A stretch of 47,641 bases of DNA from Acidobacteriaceae bacterium (lineage in GTDB: Bacteria; Acidobacteriota; Terriglobia; Terriglobales; Acidobacteriaceae): contig PLOG01000217.1 of assembly GCA_003142935.1 (NCBI GenBank), positions 43,834 through 91,474 of the forward strand, written 5' to 3'. Below are positions 24,417 to 33,174 of this stretch, one piece after another. A model generated the notes under the pieces. It made no database searches, had not been told where the DNA came from, and saw only the letters and a program-made list of their open reading frames with translations. Both the position numbers and the translations under genes were made by a program. Position 1 is the stretch's first letter. Every line of letters begins with the position of its first letter.

Positions 24417-26990
24417 TCAATAGGCAGGCGGCAGGGTGGGATCGCGGAAGATGGAGTTGGAGCGGCGGATGTCGCCTACGGAGCCGAAGTTCGCCAGGGT
24501 AAAGCTGTAGAGATATTGGGTTTCGTCGCGAACGGAGCCGAGCTGGAAGCGGCGGTAGCCGAAGGTGAGGCCGCAGCAGCCCCAGTTGTAGGTTGCCTGG
24601 ATGCCGGCATATTGCAACTGGCCGAGGACGAAATCGTAACCGCCATTGGCGGCGAGGTTGAAGCCGGCGCCAGTGGGCTTGCCGATGGCGAGGAAGGGCT
24701 GCAACTGCTGGCTCTTGATGGTGGAGGCCGCGCCCCGGCTTTCGTCGACGGCGTTGAGCAGGGCATGGCCCAGGCCCACGGTGGTCCGGCCCCAACTGTA
24801 ACCGGCGTAGAGGTTGTCGGAGCTCAGTTGGCCCAGCTTGGGATCGTAGTCCAGATCCCACTGGATGCGCAGGTTGTCGATAGCCTCGAAGCGCAGGCGC
24901 GAGGTGATGGGCGCCAGGTTCCGCGGCGAAGTGAGGAAGGCCACGGCGCTCATATCGAGCGTGGAGTCGAAGACGTTGCGGCGGCCGGGGATGAGCGCTC
25001 CGCCAAAGTTGGGATCGATAAAGACATTCTGGGCAATCTGCCAACTGGCCCACTCGCGGGCGCGCGCCGGGCACGGGCCGGAGGCGTCGGCGCTCGAAGC
25101 GTTGGTGCTGGAGACGTCGGCTCTTGTGCAGGGCTGCTCGTTTCTGGGGCGGAGGTAAAAACGCTGGGTGAGCGAAAAACCGGCTTCGTTGGTGTCGGTG
25201 GCCGTGTCCGTGGTGTCGACCAGGAGCACGTTCTGGGCCTGCTTTCCGATGCCGCCCACATACCGGTAGGTCAGCTCGGGTTCGATGACATGGCGCAGGA
25301 CGCGGTTCCAGCGGGCCAGCACAAAGTCGCGCTCAATGGCCGGCGGCCGGATGTCCACGGAGGCCTCGGCATCGATGCGGTCGAGCGGATCGTGGCTGAT
25401 GGTGGGGACGCCGTGGCGCAGGTCGGCAAGGTCTGGGATCTGGCTGATGGAGTAGGCGGTGAGACGGAAGGCGCCTTCGGGGACGAAACTCCAGCCGCCG
25501 GCGCTGAAAGGCAGGGCAAGATGAGGATAGAGGTCGAAACGGCCCACGTTGCGGGCATGGAAGCGGGGCTCGGAGCGGCTGAGGTAGGCGAGCGAAGAGC
25601 CGAGGCCCCAGTAAACAGGCGAGGAACCTAAAGGCCGATCGAGCACGTCGTAGCGCAGGCTGGGCAGGTGCAGAATCCTCGCCTCGTCGCCGTTGGCCGA
25701 GCTGGCGAAGGTCTCGAAGCGGTCCAGCGAAATGGACGGGATTCGTCCATTGCGGTCGTGCGTAAGCGAGACGTCGCTGGCCACTTCAGAGCTGATGGCC
25801 TGTGAGAAGTTGTCATTGAAGACCAGCCGGTAGAGATAGCTGGAAAGATATTCGACAGTGCCGGCGGCATGGAGTTGGGGCGTAAAGTCCTTGCGCCCCT
25901 CGGCCACTGTATCTACTCCGCCCTGGTTCACGCGTTCATAGCCAATGGGACCTGGCAGCGTGGCGAAAGGCTGCGTGCCTGGCTGTGTTGCGCCTGTGGG
26001 CAGAGTGTTTCCAATCTGTTGTTCGACGCCGCGGTCGAGCAAGGCATTCCAGCGCACGATCAGGTGGTCGAGGTTCCGGCCCTTGTAGCGGAAGTCGCCG
26101 TTAGGCGCCCAGCCGCGCTTGCTGTAGAGTTCCATGCCGGCGACCATGTCCATGCTGCGGTTGATGACCCAGTAAACCTGCTCGCCGACGATGAAGCCCT
26201 TGATGGACGAGTTGCTGAGGACCGGAATCAGCAATCCGCTCTCGCGGCCGTTCTCGTCCACCGGATGACGAAGGTAGGGCAGATAAAACACGGGAATGTC
26301 CAGAAGCTTGAATATGGAGTTCGATGTAGACGCCGTGTTGTTTTCCAGGTTGATGGAGCGGGAAATGATCTTCCAGTCGGGCCTGGGAAAGCGGCAGTTG
26401 GTCATGGTGCCGTCAATGAGGCGGTATTGGTCGTCGCCAGTCTGCAGCACCACCCTCGCGGTAAACAGGAACGGGGTGGATGTGGAGTAGACGGTGGTGC
26501 GGCCGCCGGAGTGGATGCCCTGCGAGCCGCTTACGTTGTAGTAGCGCGCGGTGTGCATGTTGAGGCGCATGTCGCCGTGAGTGGCGTTGATGAGCACGCT
26601 GTTGGGGCCGCCGGAGACCTGGAGATGGCCGTCCGCCTCAAGTTCCGATGTCGACTGGTGATAGACGACCTTATCCGCGCGGAGAATGTAGTCCTGGTAG
26701 TGCACCACCACATTGCCGTCCAGGGTGACCACGTCGCCTACATGCGTTTGGCCGTCGGCGTCAAGCTGAACGGGCACGCCGCTGGGCGGAGCTGGCTCGG
26801 CCTGGGCAACGGGAATCATCTCCTGGCCGGGGTCGTCAGGGAGTTGCGCGGCCGGGCCGTCAGTTGGATCGGCAATGACCACGGAGGGCTGTTCGGGGGG
26901 CGCGGGTAACGCATTGGTCAACGCCTGCCCCGAAAGTTGCGCGTGACAGAGGGCGATCAGCGTGATAATTACTAAGTTACGAGGATGCAT
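24417..26990 (-). CDS. lptD: LPS-assembly protein LptD
   Basis: LptD is the outer-membrane barrel that inserts lipopolysaccharide. From ATG 26990 the product is 857 residues: a signal peptide (NLVIITLIALCHAQ), an N-terminal OstA/LptA-like jellyroll (GDVVTLDGNVVVHYQDYILRA), the conserved LptD segment with IPVFYLPYLRHP, and a long C-terminal barrel. An upstream TTG (27014) is the ORF-track start; which is used is unclear. An N-terminal-side Cys (MTNCRFPRPDW, about residue 200) and a CC pair near the end (NWGCCGLTF) parallel the disulfide-forming cysteines of proteobacterial LptD. SurA-like and DsbA-like genes lie nearby. Confidence 0.93.
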   Translation of the reverse strand: MHPRNLVIITLIALCHAQLSGQALTNALPAPPEQPSVVIADPTDGPAAQLPDDPGQEMIPVAQAEPAPPSGVPVQLDADGQTHVGDVVTLDGNVVVHYQDYILRADKVVYHQSTSELEADGHLQVSGGPNSVLINATHGDMRLNMHTARYYNVSGSQGIHSGGRTTVYSTSTPFLFTARVVLQTGDDQYRLIDGTMTNCRFPRPDWKIISRSINLENNTASTSNSIFKLLDIPVFYLPYLRHPVDENGRESGLLIPVLSNSSIKGFIVGEQVYWVINRSMDMVAGMELYSKRGWAPNGDFRYKGRNLDHLIVRWNALLDRGVEQQIGNTLPTGATQPGTQPFATLPGPIGYERVNQGGVDTVAEGRKDFTPQLHAAGTVEYLSSYLYRLVFNDNFSQAISSEVASDVSLTHDRNGRIPSISLDRFETFASSANGDEARILHLPSLRYDVLDRPLGSSPVYWGLGSSLAYLSRSEPRFHARNVGRFDLYPHLALPFSAGGWSFVPEGAFRLTAYSISQIPDLADLRHGVPTISHDPLDRIDAEASVDIRPPAIERDFVLARWNRVLRHVIEPELTYRYVGGIGKQAQNVLLVDTTDTATDTNEAGFSLTQRFYLRPRNEQPCTRADVSSTNASSADASGPCPARAREWASWQIAQNVFIDPNFGGALIPGRRNVFDSTLDMSAVAFLTSPRNLAPITSRLRFEAIDNLRIQWDLDYDPKLGQLSSDNLYAGYSWGRTTVGLGHALLNAVDESRGAASTIKSQQLQPFLAIGKPTGAGFNLAANGGYDFVLGQLQYAGIQATYNWGCCGLTFGYRRFQLGSVRDETQYLYSFTLANFGSVGDIRRSNSIFRDPTLPPAY

Positions 26991-27299
26991 CCCAGGAACC
27001 CATAACCGGTGCAAGGCTTAGCTTAGCAAAAGCGGGCCGCATTGGATGGGACGCTCTCCCCGCAGCTCTGGCAGCAGGATAAATTCGGCCTGTTCTTACC
27101 GGTCACGGATCTCAGGATTCGGACCGCACCCCCGTTTTTCCCGCGAACCTCCTTTTCTCGATTGCAAGGCATGTCTGAGTTGCCCTGGTGGCCGTCTAGG
27201 CTCCAACTGGGACCGAAACACTGTACGTTCTCCTCGATGCCCGGTCAGATGCCGGACAGAGGGCGAGCCGGGAGCCGAATCGGAAGGGACACAGAAGCT
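26991..27299. other. divergent region between lptD and the RDD gene
   Basis: About 300 bases covered by an ORF extension that looks non-coding. TAAGCT on the minus strand, 5 bases before TTG 27014, could be a -10 element for a leaderless lptD, but this is weak. Nothing else supported. Confidence 0.35.
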
Positions 27300-28655
27300 T
27301 TGAGCACATTGCCGAACCAGGTCAACATCTCATCCACGTGGAAACAGGAAGTAAACCAGATTGTTGCCGCGCATAAGGACCGGAAGGCCTCTTCCTTTGC
27401 GGAGCCGGGAGCCGTCTCCGCGGCCCACCACGCCGCCGACGCCCGGGCTGTGGCTGCCGCGGCCCGGGTTGCCGCCCGCTTTGCCAGGGCGCCCAGCTAC
27501 AGCGAGATGCTGGCCGCAGAAGCCCGCGCCGCCGTGCGCGCCGCCGAGGCCGCGTCCAAGGCCGCGCTCGAGGCCCAGGCCGCCGCTGAATCGGTACTGG
27601 CCGGGCTTGAGGCTGCCTCTGCCGCTGAGCCGGTATGGGAGCTGCGGAGCACTGAAGTTGAGGTCCTGCAGTCGGATCAGGGAGCCCAGACCGCCTGCTC
27701 CAATGCATTTCCCGGCGAGTTGACAGTCGATGGGCAGAACCCCGAACCGGAGGGTTTCAAAATTCGCTGGGAGCCGGATATGCCAACGCGGCAGACAGAG
27801 CCCGCGGCGATCCGCGCAACCCACGGGGACGAAATTCCGGATCCGGCCCTGGATAGCTGGATGGATCGGCAGTGGCCCAGGCAACCCGGCCCTGGCAGCG
27901 ATGCAATCGAGGCCGTGGAACCCGGACTGCCGATTCATGCCAACCTCATCGAGTTTCCTCGCGAGATTGTGGCGACGCGCAAGGTGCGTCCGCGGCTGGT
28001 TGAAGGGGCGTTTGCCGCGCCCGAAGGTCAGTTGAGCATCTTCGAGGTTGACCCCAATTCAATTTCGATGGAACCCTCGGCGGTGAGTGCAGTCGATGTG
28101 GAGACAGAATCCTGCTTGCCGGGACCGGAGTGGTCGGGCATTGAGCTTGATGCGCAACCAAGGAGTGAATTTCCGGAGCACGATCCCGATGCGCCATTGA
28201 CGGGGCCAATGCTCGAGACGGACGAACTCCCGGATGAGGCGCCGGATGCACAGCTTGCGCCGATGAGCTTGCGGCTGATGGCCGCAGTGGTGAATGGCTC
28301 GCTGATTGTGGGCGCATTCCTTGCTGCCGTCCTGGTGGCTGCGGCCAGCGTGAAAGATCTGCCGCCGCTTCGCGGAATTGAAGTGGGTTTAACCGTAGCG
28401 CTCGCGGTGATTGCCGCGCTTTACCATGGGCTTTTCTGCGCCTGTGCCATGGGTACGCCGGGAATGCATTACGCCGGCCTCTCCCTGAGCACCTTGGAAG
28501 GCCGGAAGCCGACGCGCGCGCGACGGTTCTGGCGGCTGATGGCGATGATGCTGTCGGTGGCGCCCATGGGACTTGGCGTGATGTGGGCCATCTTTGACGA
28601 AGACCGCCTGAGCTGGCACGATCGGCTGTCGCAGACTTATCTGCGGAAGCGCTAA
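27300..28655 (+). CDS. RDD-family membrane protein with Ala/Glu-rich N-terminus
   Basis: From TTG 27300 the product has 451 residues. Residues about 30-115 are very Ala-rich and charged (AARVAARFARAP, AAEARAAVRAAEAASKAA), likely helical or coiled-coil. A long acidic, Pro-rich linker follows to about residue 320. The C-terminus is an RDD domain of three membrane helices: SLRLMAAVVNGSLIVGAFLA with the first conserved Arg, then GIEVGLTVALAVIAALYHGL, then WRLMAMMLSVAPMGLGVMW, closing with SWHDRLSQTYL. RDD proteins are mostly uncharacterised, some linked to ion exchange. The start is uncertain; upstream ATGs at 27171 and 27237 are alternatives. Confidence 0.8.
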   Translation: MSTLPNQVNISSTWKQEVNQIVAAHKDRKASSFAEPGAVSAAHHAADARAVAAAARVAARFARAPSYSEMLAAEARAAVRAAEAASKAALEAQAAAESVLAGLEAASAAEPVWELRSTEVEVLQSDQGAQTACSNAFPGELTVDGQNPEPEGFKIRWEPDMPTRQTEPAAIRATHGDEIPDPALDSWMDRQWPRQPGPGSDAIEAVEPGLPIHANLIEFPREIVATRKVRPRLVEGAFAAPEGQLSIFEVDPNSISMEPSAVSAVDVETESCLPGPEWSGIELDAQPRSEFPEHDPDAPLTGPMLETDELPDEAPDAQLAPMSLRLMAAVVNGSLIVGAFLAAVLVAAASVKDLPPLRGIEVGLTVALAVIAALYHGLFCACAMGTPGMHYAGLSLSTLEGRKPTRARRFWRLMAMMLSVAPMGLGVMWAIFDEDRLSWHDRLSQTYLRKR

Positions 28656-28662
28656 AGACAGA

Positions 28663-28690
28663 GATCAGGGATCAGGGGTCAGGGGTCAGG
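28663..28690. repeat. heptamer tandem repeat tract B (GRTCAGG x4)
   Basis: GATCAGG twice followed by GGTCAGG twice, 7-base period, immediately after the RDD gene. Confidence 0.85.
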
Positions 28691-28844
28691 GCGCCCCTTG
28701 GCTGGTGAGAGCGATCCTCCCTGTGACCGGTTTCGACTTGGGTACCGGGTTGGCGGCATCGACAAACCCCGAAAATCTGGAACTATGGATCGCGGGGACA
28801 CGTACCCCAATTTGAGCGAAATACTGCTCGGAGCGGGAGAACGT

Positions 28845-29225
28845 ATGAAGCGAATTGCGATTGCCACTCTGTTCGGCGTGGGTGCGGGTGTGATTTGCGG
28901 GACACTGTTATTCACCTTCGGCATCATGAAATTTAGCGTTGTCACCCTGGTGTTTGTCTTGCTGAACAGGGCGGTGATGGGCTTTGCGATCGGCATATCC
29001 AGGCTGACGGTGCACTGGGCCTGGAACGGCATCGCCGTCGGGCTCGTCGTGGGTTCGATCTTCTCTTATTTCCTTTTCATGAGCCTGGGAGCGGGGGCGC
29101 TGCCGGTCATCAACTTCCTTGTTAACGGGCTGTTTGGATTGATCGTCGAGTTCTTTACGACCGTGGTGTGCAAGCAGCGGGCTGTGGCGATCGCGCAGAC
29201 GAAAGAACGCGCATTGGCGATTTAG
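28845..29225 (+). CDS. small integral membrane protein
   Basis: ATG 28845 is preceded by GGGAG 6 bases upstream and gives 126 residues starting MKRIAIATLFGVGAGVICG; the ORF-track start at 28698 begins in repeat DNA. There are four hydrophobic segments (IATLFGVGAGVICGTLLF, SVVTLVFVLLNRAVMGFAIG, WNGIAVGLVVGSIFSYFLFM and VINFLVNGLFGLIVEFFTTVV), so it is almost entirely membrane-embedded. No family recognised. Confidence 0.75.
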   Translation: MKRIAIATLFGVGAGVICGTLLFTFGIMKFSVVTLVFVLLNRAVMGFAIGISRLTVHWAWNGIAVGLVVGSIFSYFLFMSLGAGALPVINFLVNGLFGLIVEFFTTVVCKQRAVAIAQTKERALAI

Positions 29226-29323
29226 GACTCGCCGCGACCCTGCAGGCGGTTTTTTATTCTCTCTGGTCTCATCCATCGCGGTGGACGAGACCTGGGGCGA
29301 CGGGCTGGCGCCGCGCCGGGCAG

Positions 29324-29351
29324 TTTGGCATATACTGGTGTATATGCCAAA
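29324..29351. promoter_or_regulatory. palindromic operator of the vapBC operon
   Basis: TTTGGCATATAC and GTATATGCCAAA are a perfect 12-bp inverted repeat separated by TGGT. The left arm contains TATACT (29331), a good -10 box, so binding here would block transcription. It lies 16 bases before the antitoxin ATG. VapB-type antitoxins autoregulate by binding such palindromes with VapC. Confidence 0.85.
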
Positions 29352-29367
29352 CGTGAGGGAGGCCTCT

Positions 29368-29595
29368 ATGCAGCGGATAGCGAAGGTTTTCATGAACAAC
29401 CGCAGCCAGGCGGTCCGGATACCGAAGGAGTTTCGCTTCTCGGTGGCAGAGGTCTACATCCGCAAGCAGGGCGACGATGTGATTCTGTCCCCGAGGCCCA
29501 AGGACTGGTCTGCCTATCTTTCTTCGCACGCCATTGCCTCTGAAGAGTTTATGGAAGGGGTCGAGGATCTTCCGTTTGAGGAGCGTTCGTTTTGA
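29368..29595 (+). CDS. vapB: VapB-type antitoxin (AbrB-like DNA-binding)
   Basis: ATG 29368 is chosen for its ribosome site (GGGAGG, 6 bases upstream) and because an earlier ORF start would read through the operator. The 75-residue product begins MQRIAKVFMNNRSQAVRIPK, the usual swapped-hairpin AbrB/VapB DNA-binding N-terminus, followed by EVYIRKQGDDVILSPRP. The C-terminal acidic tail (EEFMEGVEDLPFEERSF) should wrap the toxin. Its stop overlaps the toxin start as TGATG, so the two are translationally coupled. Confidence 0.92.
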   Translation: MQRIAKVFMNNRSQAVRIPKEFRFSVAEVYIRKQGDDVILSPRPKDWSAYLSSHAIASEEFMEGVEDLPFEERSF

Positions 29596-29999
29596 TGGCG
29601 GAGTACATGCTCGACACGGACATTGCCTCCTACATCATGGGGAGCAAAAGCCGGACCGTTTTGGAAAAGCTGCAAACCGTGCCCACCAGCGCGGTGTGCA
29701 TTTCGGCAATTACGAAATCGGAAATCACGTACGGCGTGGAGATTTCCCCGCGACGAGAACGAGACCGTGCGGCACTGGAGTTCTTGTTGCGCCATGTCCA
29801 GGTGCTCGATTACCCCGTGGAAGCAGCGGCAGATTACGGCCAGATTCGCGCCGCGCTCAGGAAGCTTGGAGCACTGATCGGACCCAATGACACACTCATC
29901 GCCGCGCACGCCCGCTGCCTGGGGCTGACGTTGGTAACCAACAATACGCGCGAGTTCGGACGGGTTCCTGGGCTCAAGATTGAGAACTGGACCGAGTAG
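29595..29999 (+). CDS. vapC: VapC-type PIN-domain ribonuclease toxin
   Basis: VapC toxins are Mg-dependent ribonucleases, often cutting tRNA or rRNA. ATG 29595 overlaps the antitoxin stop. The 134-residue product carries the PIN acidic residues: Asp7 in MLDTDIAS, Glu in TKSEITYGV and Asp in GPNDTLIAAHA, and the family end motif TNNTREFGRVPGLKIENW. Everything expected of an intact module is present, with no truncation. Confidence 0.93.
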   Translation: MAEYMLDTDIASYIMGSKSRTVLEKLQTVPTSAVCISAITKSEITYGVEISPRRERDRAALEFLLRHVQVLDYPVEAAADYGQIRAALRKLGALIGPNDTLIAAHARCLGLTLVTNNTREFGRVPGLKIENWTE

Positions 30000-30075
30000 A
30001 GCATCTGCAAGGCGGCAGGTCACGGGGTGAAGTCTCGGCAGGGTGTAAGCTCTCTCCGAGGAGGCGCTCCCCAGG

Positions 30076-30354
30076 ATGTGGACCGTTGAACTGACCAAAC
30101 AAGCGCGCGCGGCTGCGATTACCTCGGTGCAGCGCTATTTCGAAGAGAACCTGCCGGAGCCGATCGGCAATCTGCCTGCGGGCCTGCTGCTGGACTTCTT
30201 TATCGAGGAAGTGGGGCCTGCAATCTATAACCAGGCCATTGCCGACGCACAGGCGCGCCTGCAGCAGCGTGTAGCCGACCTCAGCGGAGAGCTTTTCTCC
30301 GATGAATTTCAGTATTGGCCCCGAGCGGACAGCAAACGAAAGAGCCGGCGGTGA
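30076..30354 (+). CDS. DUF2164 family protein
   Basis: A 92-residue protein that matches the DUF2164 pattern well: an N-terminal VELTKQARAAAITSVQRYFEE helix, then LPAGLLLDFFIEEVGPAIYN and a QAIADAQARLQQRVADL segment. GAGGAGG lies about 11 bases before the ATG, a wide spacing. The function of the family is not known. It follows vapC by about 75 bases on the same strand, but it is not a usual part of vapBC systems. Confidence 0.85.
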   Translation: MWTVELTKQARAAAITSVQRYFEENLPEPIGNLPAGLLLDFFIEEVGPAIYNQAIADAQARLQQRVADLSGELFSDEFQYWPRADSKRKSRR

Positions 30355-30403
30355 GAATGGGCTCGATTCAGGGTCTGGGGGGAAAAGCTAGGTCCGTGTA
30401 CTC

Positions 30404-30441
30404 CCTGGTCTCAAATGCGAGACCTGGGGCACCCGGTTTGG
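30404..30441. repeat. dispersed hairpin repeat element (GGTCTC/GAGACC type), copy 1
   Basis: GGTCTC-AAATGC-GAGACC followed by TGGGGCACCCGG. A related sequence, GGTCTC-AAAATC-GAGAGA, occurs at 31571. The trailing GGGGCACCC matches the other hairpin repeat family in this window. Confidence 0.5.
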
Positions 30442-30479
30442 TGTTGGAGTTCATCGAATCCCACCCTAGCGACAAAAAC

Positions 30480-30536
30480 AAGAACGTCGTGCCCCGACCC
30501 GGAGGGTACCCCGGCGCCCAGATGGGGCACCCGGAC
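30480..30536 (+). repeat. dispersed hairpin repeat, copy 2
   Basis: GGGTACCCC (30504) and GGGGCACCC (30524) pair with one mismatch around an 11-base loop. The flanks (AAGAACG, CGACCCGGA) match the copy at 21005-21053, where the loop is only 4 bases. Confidence 0.65.
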
Positions 30537-30537
30537 G

Positions 30538-31437
30538 TTACTGCGTCAGTGCCCACAATGCCGACACGCCGGCGCCGAGGAACGCGATTTCGTCGTCGGG
30601 GGGAAGGATCTCGAGCGAGAAGCTTTGCAGCGGCGTCATCTTGACCATGGATTCGATATGCGCGCGCAGCCGCGGGAGTTCGACGTAGCCTACGTTGTGG
30701 CCGGTGAAGTAGAAGCGGCCGGGGCCGGCGATGTGGATGAACGACGCGGTGGCCGCGGCCAGGGCGCGATGCCATAGGTCGACGAACTCGAGGCAGCGCT
30801 GGTCGCCGTGCTTGGCGTTGGCGAAGACTTCTTCCGGTTCGAGGTCGAGGAAGCGCATGCGCATGGCTCGATAGCCCATGATGCCTTCAAGATGGCCGAT
30901 GCCGCCGCAACCGCAGTAGCGCTCTTTGGGGTCCAGGGTGACGGTGATGTGGCCGCCCTCCCAAACGCCCTCGGCATAAGGCCAGCGGCCGTATCCGATG
31001 CCGTTGCCGATGGTCCACACGCGGGTGAGTTTCTCAAGCCGGCCGTGGGTCGCGGCTACGCCGGCGGCAATGGCGTCGGCATCGTTGGCGATGTGCACGG
31101 GGGTGGCGATGCTCCGGGCGGCCAGCGATTTTTTCAGATCGTGGGCCAGGCGCATTCCCTTGACCTGGGTCAGGTTCGGCGAGTCCTCGACCACGCCGTC
31201 GCGGATGATGCCGGGGATTGCGACGCCGATGGCGTCGATCGGCTTTGGATCGGTTTTGGCCAGGTAGGCGATCTGGCCGGCCAGGATCTCCACCAATTCG
31301 CTGGGGGGAAGCGCGGCAAGCGCGTCAGGCTCCGCGGGGTCGGCGGGGAAGCGCAGCGGCTTGGCCGTGAGGCGATGGTCCTCAAGCCTGCCGGCGACGA
31401 TGTGGTCCGTAATCACGATGCCGATGGCGGTGGTCAT
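30538..31437 (-). CDS. ROK family protein, phosphate motif degenerate
   Basis: The 299-residue product matches ROK sugar kinases/regulators in its middle and C-terminus: VAIPGIIRDGVV, HIANDADAIAAGVAATHG with the catalytic-type Asp, and the zinc-site segment ERYCGCGGIGHLE. However, the N-terminal phosphate-binding DxGGT loop is replaced by AIGIVITDHIVAG, so kinase activity is doubtful. No helix-turn-helix is present. GGAGGG stands 6 bases before the ATG. The gene is downstream of sthA on the same strand with a gap of about 195 bases containing a heptamer repeat. Confidence 0.82.
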   Translation of the reverse strand: MTTAIGIVITDHIVAGRLEDHRLTAKPLRFPADPAEPDALAALPPSELVEILAGQIAYLAKTDPKPIDAIGVAIPGIIRDGVVEDSPNLTQVKGMRLAHDLKKSLAARSIATPVHIANDADAIAAGVAATHGRLEKLTRVWTIGNGIGYGRWPYAEGVWEGGHITVTLDPKERYCGCGGIGHLEGIMGYRAMRMRFLDLEPEEVFANAKHGDQRCLEFVDLWHRALAAATASFIHIAGPGRFYFTGHNVGYVELPRLRAHIESMVKMTPLQSFSLEILPPDDEIAFLGAGVSALWALTQ

Positions 31438-31459
31438 GAAAAAGCCCTCCGGGTATTGG

Positions 31460-31492
31460 CAGCTTCTAGCTTTTAGCTCCTAGCTTTTAGCT
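31460..31492. repeat. heptamer tandem repeat tract C (TAGCTYY-type)
   Basis: CAGCTTC, TAGCTTT, TAGCTCC, TAGCTTT, TAGCT: 7-base period, nearly five units, upstream of the ROK-like gene. Confidence 0.85.
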
Positions 31493-31632
31493 GCGCTGGA
31501 GCAGGTGAGGAACGCATTGACCTCACCAAGTCTCTGACCGCGTTTGTTGTACCAACTGTCGGCGCCCCAGGGTCTCAAAATCGAGAGATGGGAAAGCAAG
31601 AACTCAAAGCACGAAATCACATGGCCGGAAAC

Positions 31633-33036
31633 CTAGTCCGACTGGTAGCGGTGCAGACGGCCAAGGCCGTTGAAGGCGGCTACTTTGTAACATTCGGCCA
31701 GGGTGGGGTAGTTGAAGACCGTGTCGATGAAGTAGTCCACCGTGCCGCCCAGGGTCATCACGGCCTGGCCGATGTGGACCAGCTCGGTGGCGTCTTCGCC
31801 GATAATATGCACGCCCAGCACCTTGCGGGTATCGCGGTGGAAGATGAGTTTGAGGCGGCCGGTGGTGTCGCCGCGAATCTGGCCGCGCGCCACTTCGCGA
31901 TAGTAGGCCATGCCGACCTCGTAGGGAACGTCTTCGCCGGTCAACTGCTCTTCGGTCTTGCCTATGAAGCTGATCTCGGGAATGGTGTAAATACCGTAGG
32001 GATAAAAGCCGGGATTGGAAGTGGCTGCCTGGTCGTTGAAGGCGCGGGCAGCGGCGATCCGGCCCTGTTCCATCGAGACTGAGGCCAGGGCGGGAAAGCC
32101 GACCACGTCGCCGGCGGCGAAGATGTGCTCGACCTTGGTCTGGTAATGCTCGTCGACGGCGATGCGGCCGCGGTTGTCGGCTTCCAGGCCAGCGGCGGCA
32201 AGGTTCAGGTCGTCCACGTTGCCCTGGCGGCCTACGGCGTAGAGCAGAGCGTCGCCGGAGACCTTCTTCTTGCTCTCGAGGTTCGCGACCACGGTGCCCG
32301 GAGACGGCTCTTCAACACTCTCGACCTCTTCGCCAAGGCGCAGCGTGACACGGGCGTCGCGGAGATGGTAGCTGAGAGCCTCAATGATCTCGCGGTCGGC
32401 GAACTCCAGCAAACGGTCGCGCTTTTCGATCAGCGTGACGCGCACGCCGAGCACCGCGAACATGCAGGTGTATTCGACGCCGACCACGCCGCCGCCCACA
32501 ACGATGAGTGTGCGGGGCAGCTCGGGGATATCGAGAATTTGGTCGCTGTTCACAATGCTGCGGCCGTTCACGGGCACCTTGGGCGAGCAGGCGGGTTTGG
32601 TGCCCACGGCGATGATGATGCGATCGGCTTCGAGAGTGGTTTCGGTCTGCGGACCCGTGACGCGCACCGTGTGGGGATCGACAAAGCTGGCGATGCCGTG
32701 CACCACGTCGATGCCATTGCGCGAGAGCTGCGCTTCGGTCACATCGACCTCGGTCTTGATGACGGCCTGAACGCGAAATGCCAGGTCGGCCATGGTGATT
32801 TTTTCCTTGACCCGGTAATTGATGCCGTAGATGGAGCGGTAGTTATAGCCGGAGAGGTGGAGCACCGCTTCGCGCATGGTTTTGGAAGGGATGGTGCCGG
32901 TGTTGACGCAGACACCGCCGACGACCGTCCGGGCCTCGACGACCGCCACGCGTTTGTTCATCTTGGAGGCAGCCACAGCGGCGCGCTGGCCGGCGGGTCC
33001 GGAGCCAATGACGATCAGGTCATACTTAACGCTCAT
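31633..33036 (-). CDS. sthA: Si-specific NAD(P)(+) transhydrogenase (soluble pyridine nucleotide transhydrogenase)
   Basis: SthA is an FAD enzyme that exchanges hydride between NADPH and NAD in the cytoplasm. ATG 33036 gives MSVKYDLIVIGSGPAGQRAA, the FAD Rossmann motif at the very start; the longer ORF adds unrelated residues. The segment GGVCVNTGTIPSK replaces the second Cys of the CxxxxC redox disulfide of lipoamide dehydrogenases with Thr, the expected difference for SthA. A second Rossmann motif (VVGGGVVGVEY) binds the nicotinamide cofactor, and the C-terminus has the dimerisation domain (NYPTLAECYKVAAFNGLGR). Product 467 residues, typical. Confidence 0.93.
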   Translation of the reverse strand: MSVKYDLIVIGSGPAGQRAAVAASKMNKRVAVVEARTVVGGVCVNTGTIPSKTMREAVLHLSGYNYRSIYGINYRVKEKITMADLAFRVQAVIKTEVDVTEAQLSRNGIDVVHGIASFVDPHTVRVTGPQTETTLEADRIIIAVGTKPACSPKVPVNGRSIVNSDQILDIPELPRTLIVVGGGVVGVEYTCMFAVLGVRVTLIEKRDRLLEFADREIIEALSYHLRDARVTLRLGEEVESVEEPSPGTVVANLESKKKVSGDALLYAVGRQGNVDDLNLAAAGLEADNRGRIAVDEHYQTKVEHIFAAGDVVGFPALASVSMEQGRIAAARAFNDQAATSNPGFYPYGIYTIPEISFIGKTEEQLTGEDVPYEVGMAYYREVARGQIRGDTTGRLKLIFHRDTRKVLGVHIIGEDATELVHIGQAVMTLGGTVDYFIDTVFNYPTLAECYKVAAFNGLGRLHRYQSD

Positions 33037-33174
33037 GGAGGGGTATCTCCCAGGGTTCGGTGCAGGTTTTGGCCGCAAGCGCATGCCGCCGGGCCGCGGC
33101 GATTGTTGTTAACCGGAGGCTATCACAGCGGCGGTGACTGGACGAGAAATTGGGATCAGAGAGCCTCAGAAGAG

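Noticed and set aside
25869-26909. 346-residue plus-strand ORF inside lptD
   Set aside because: Antisense shadow rich in Val/Ala/Gly without any domain; lptD is clear on the other strand.
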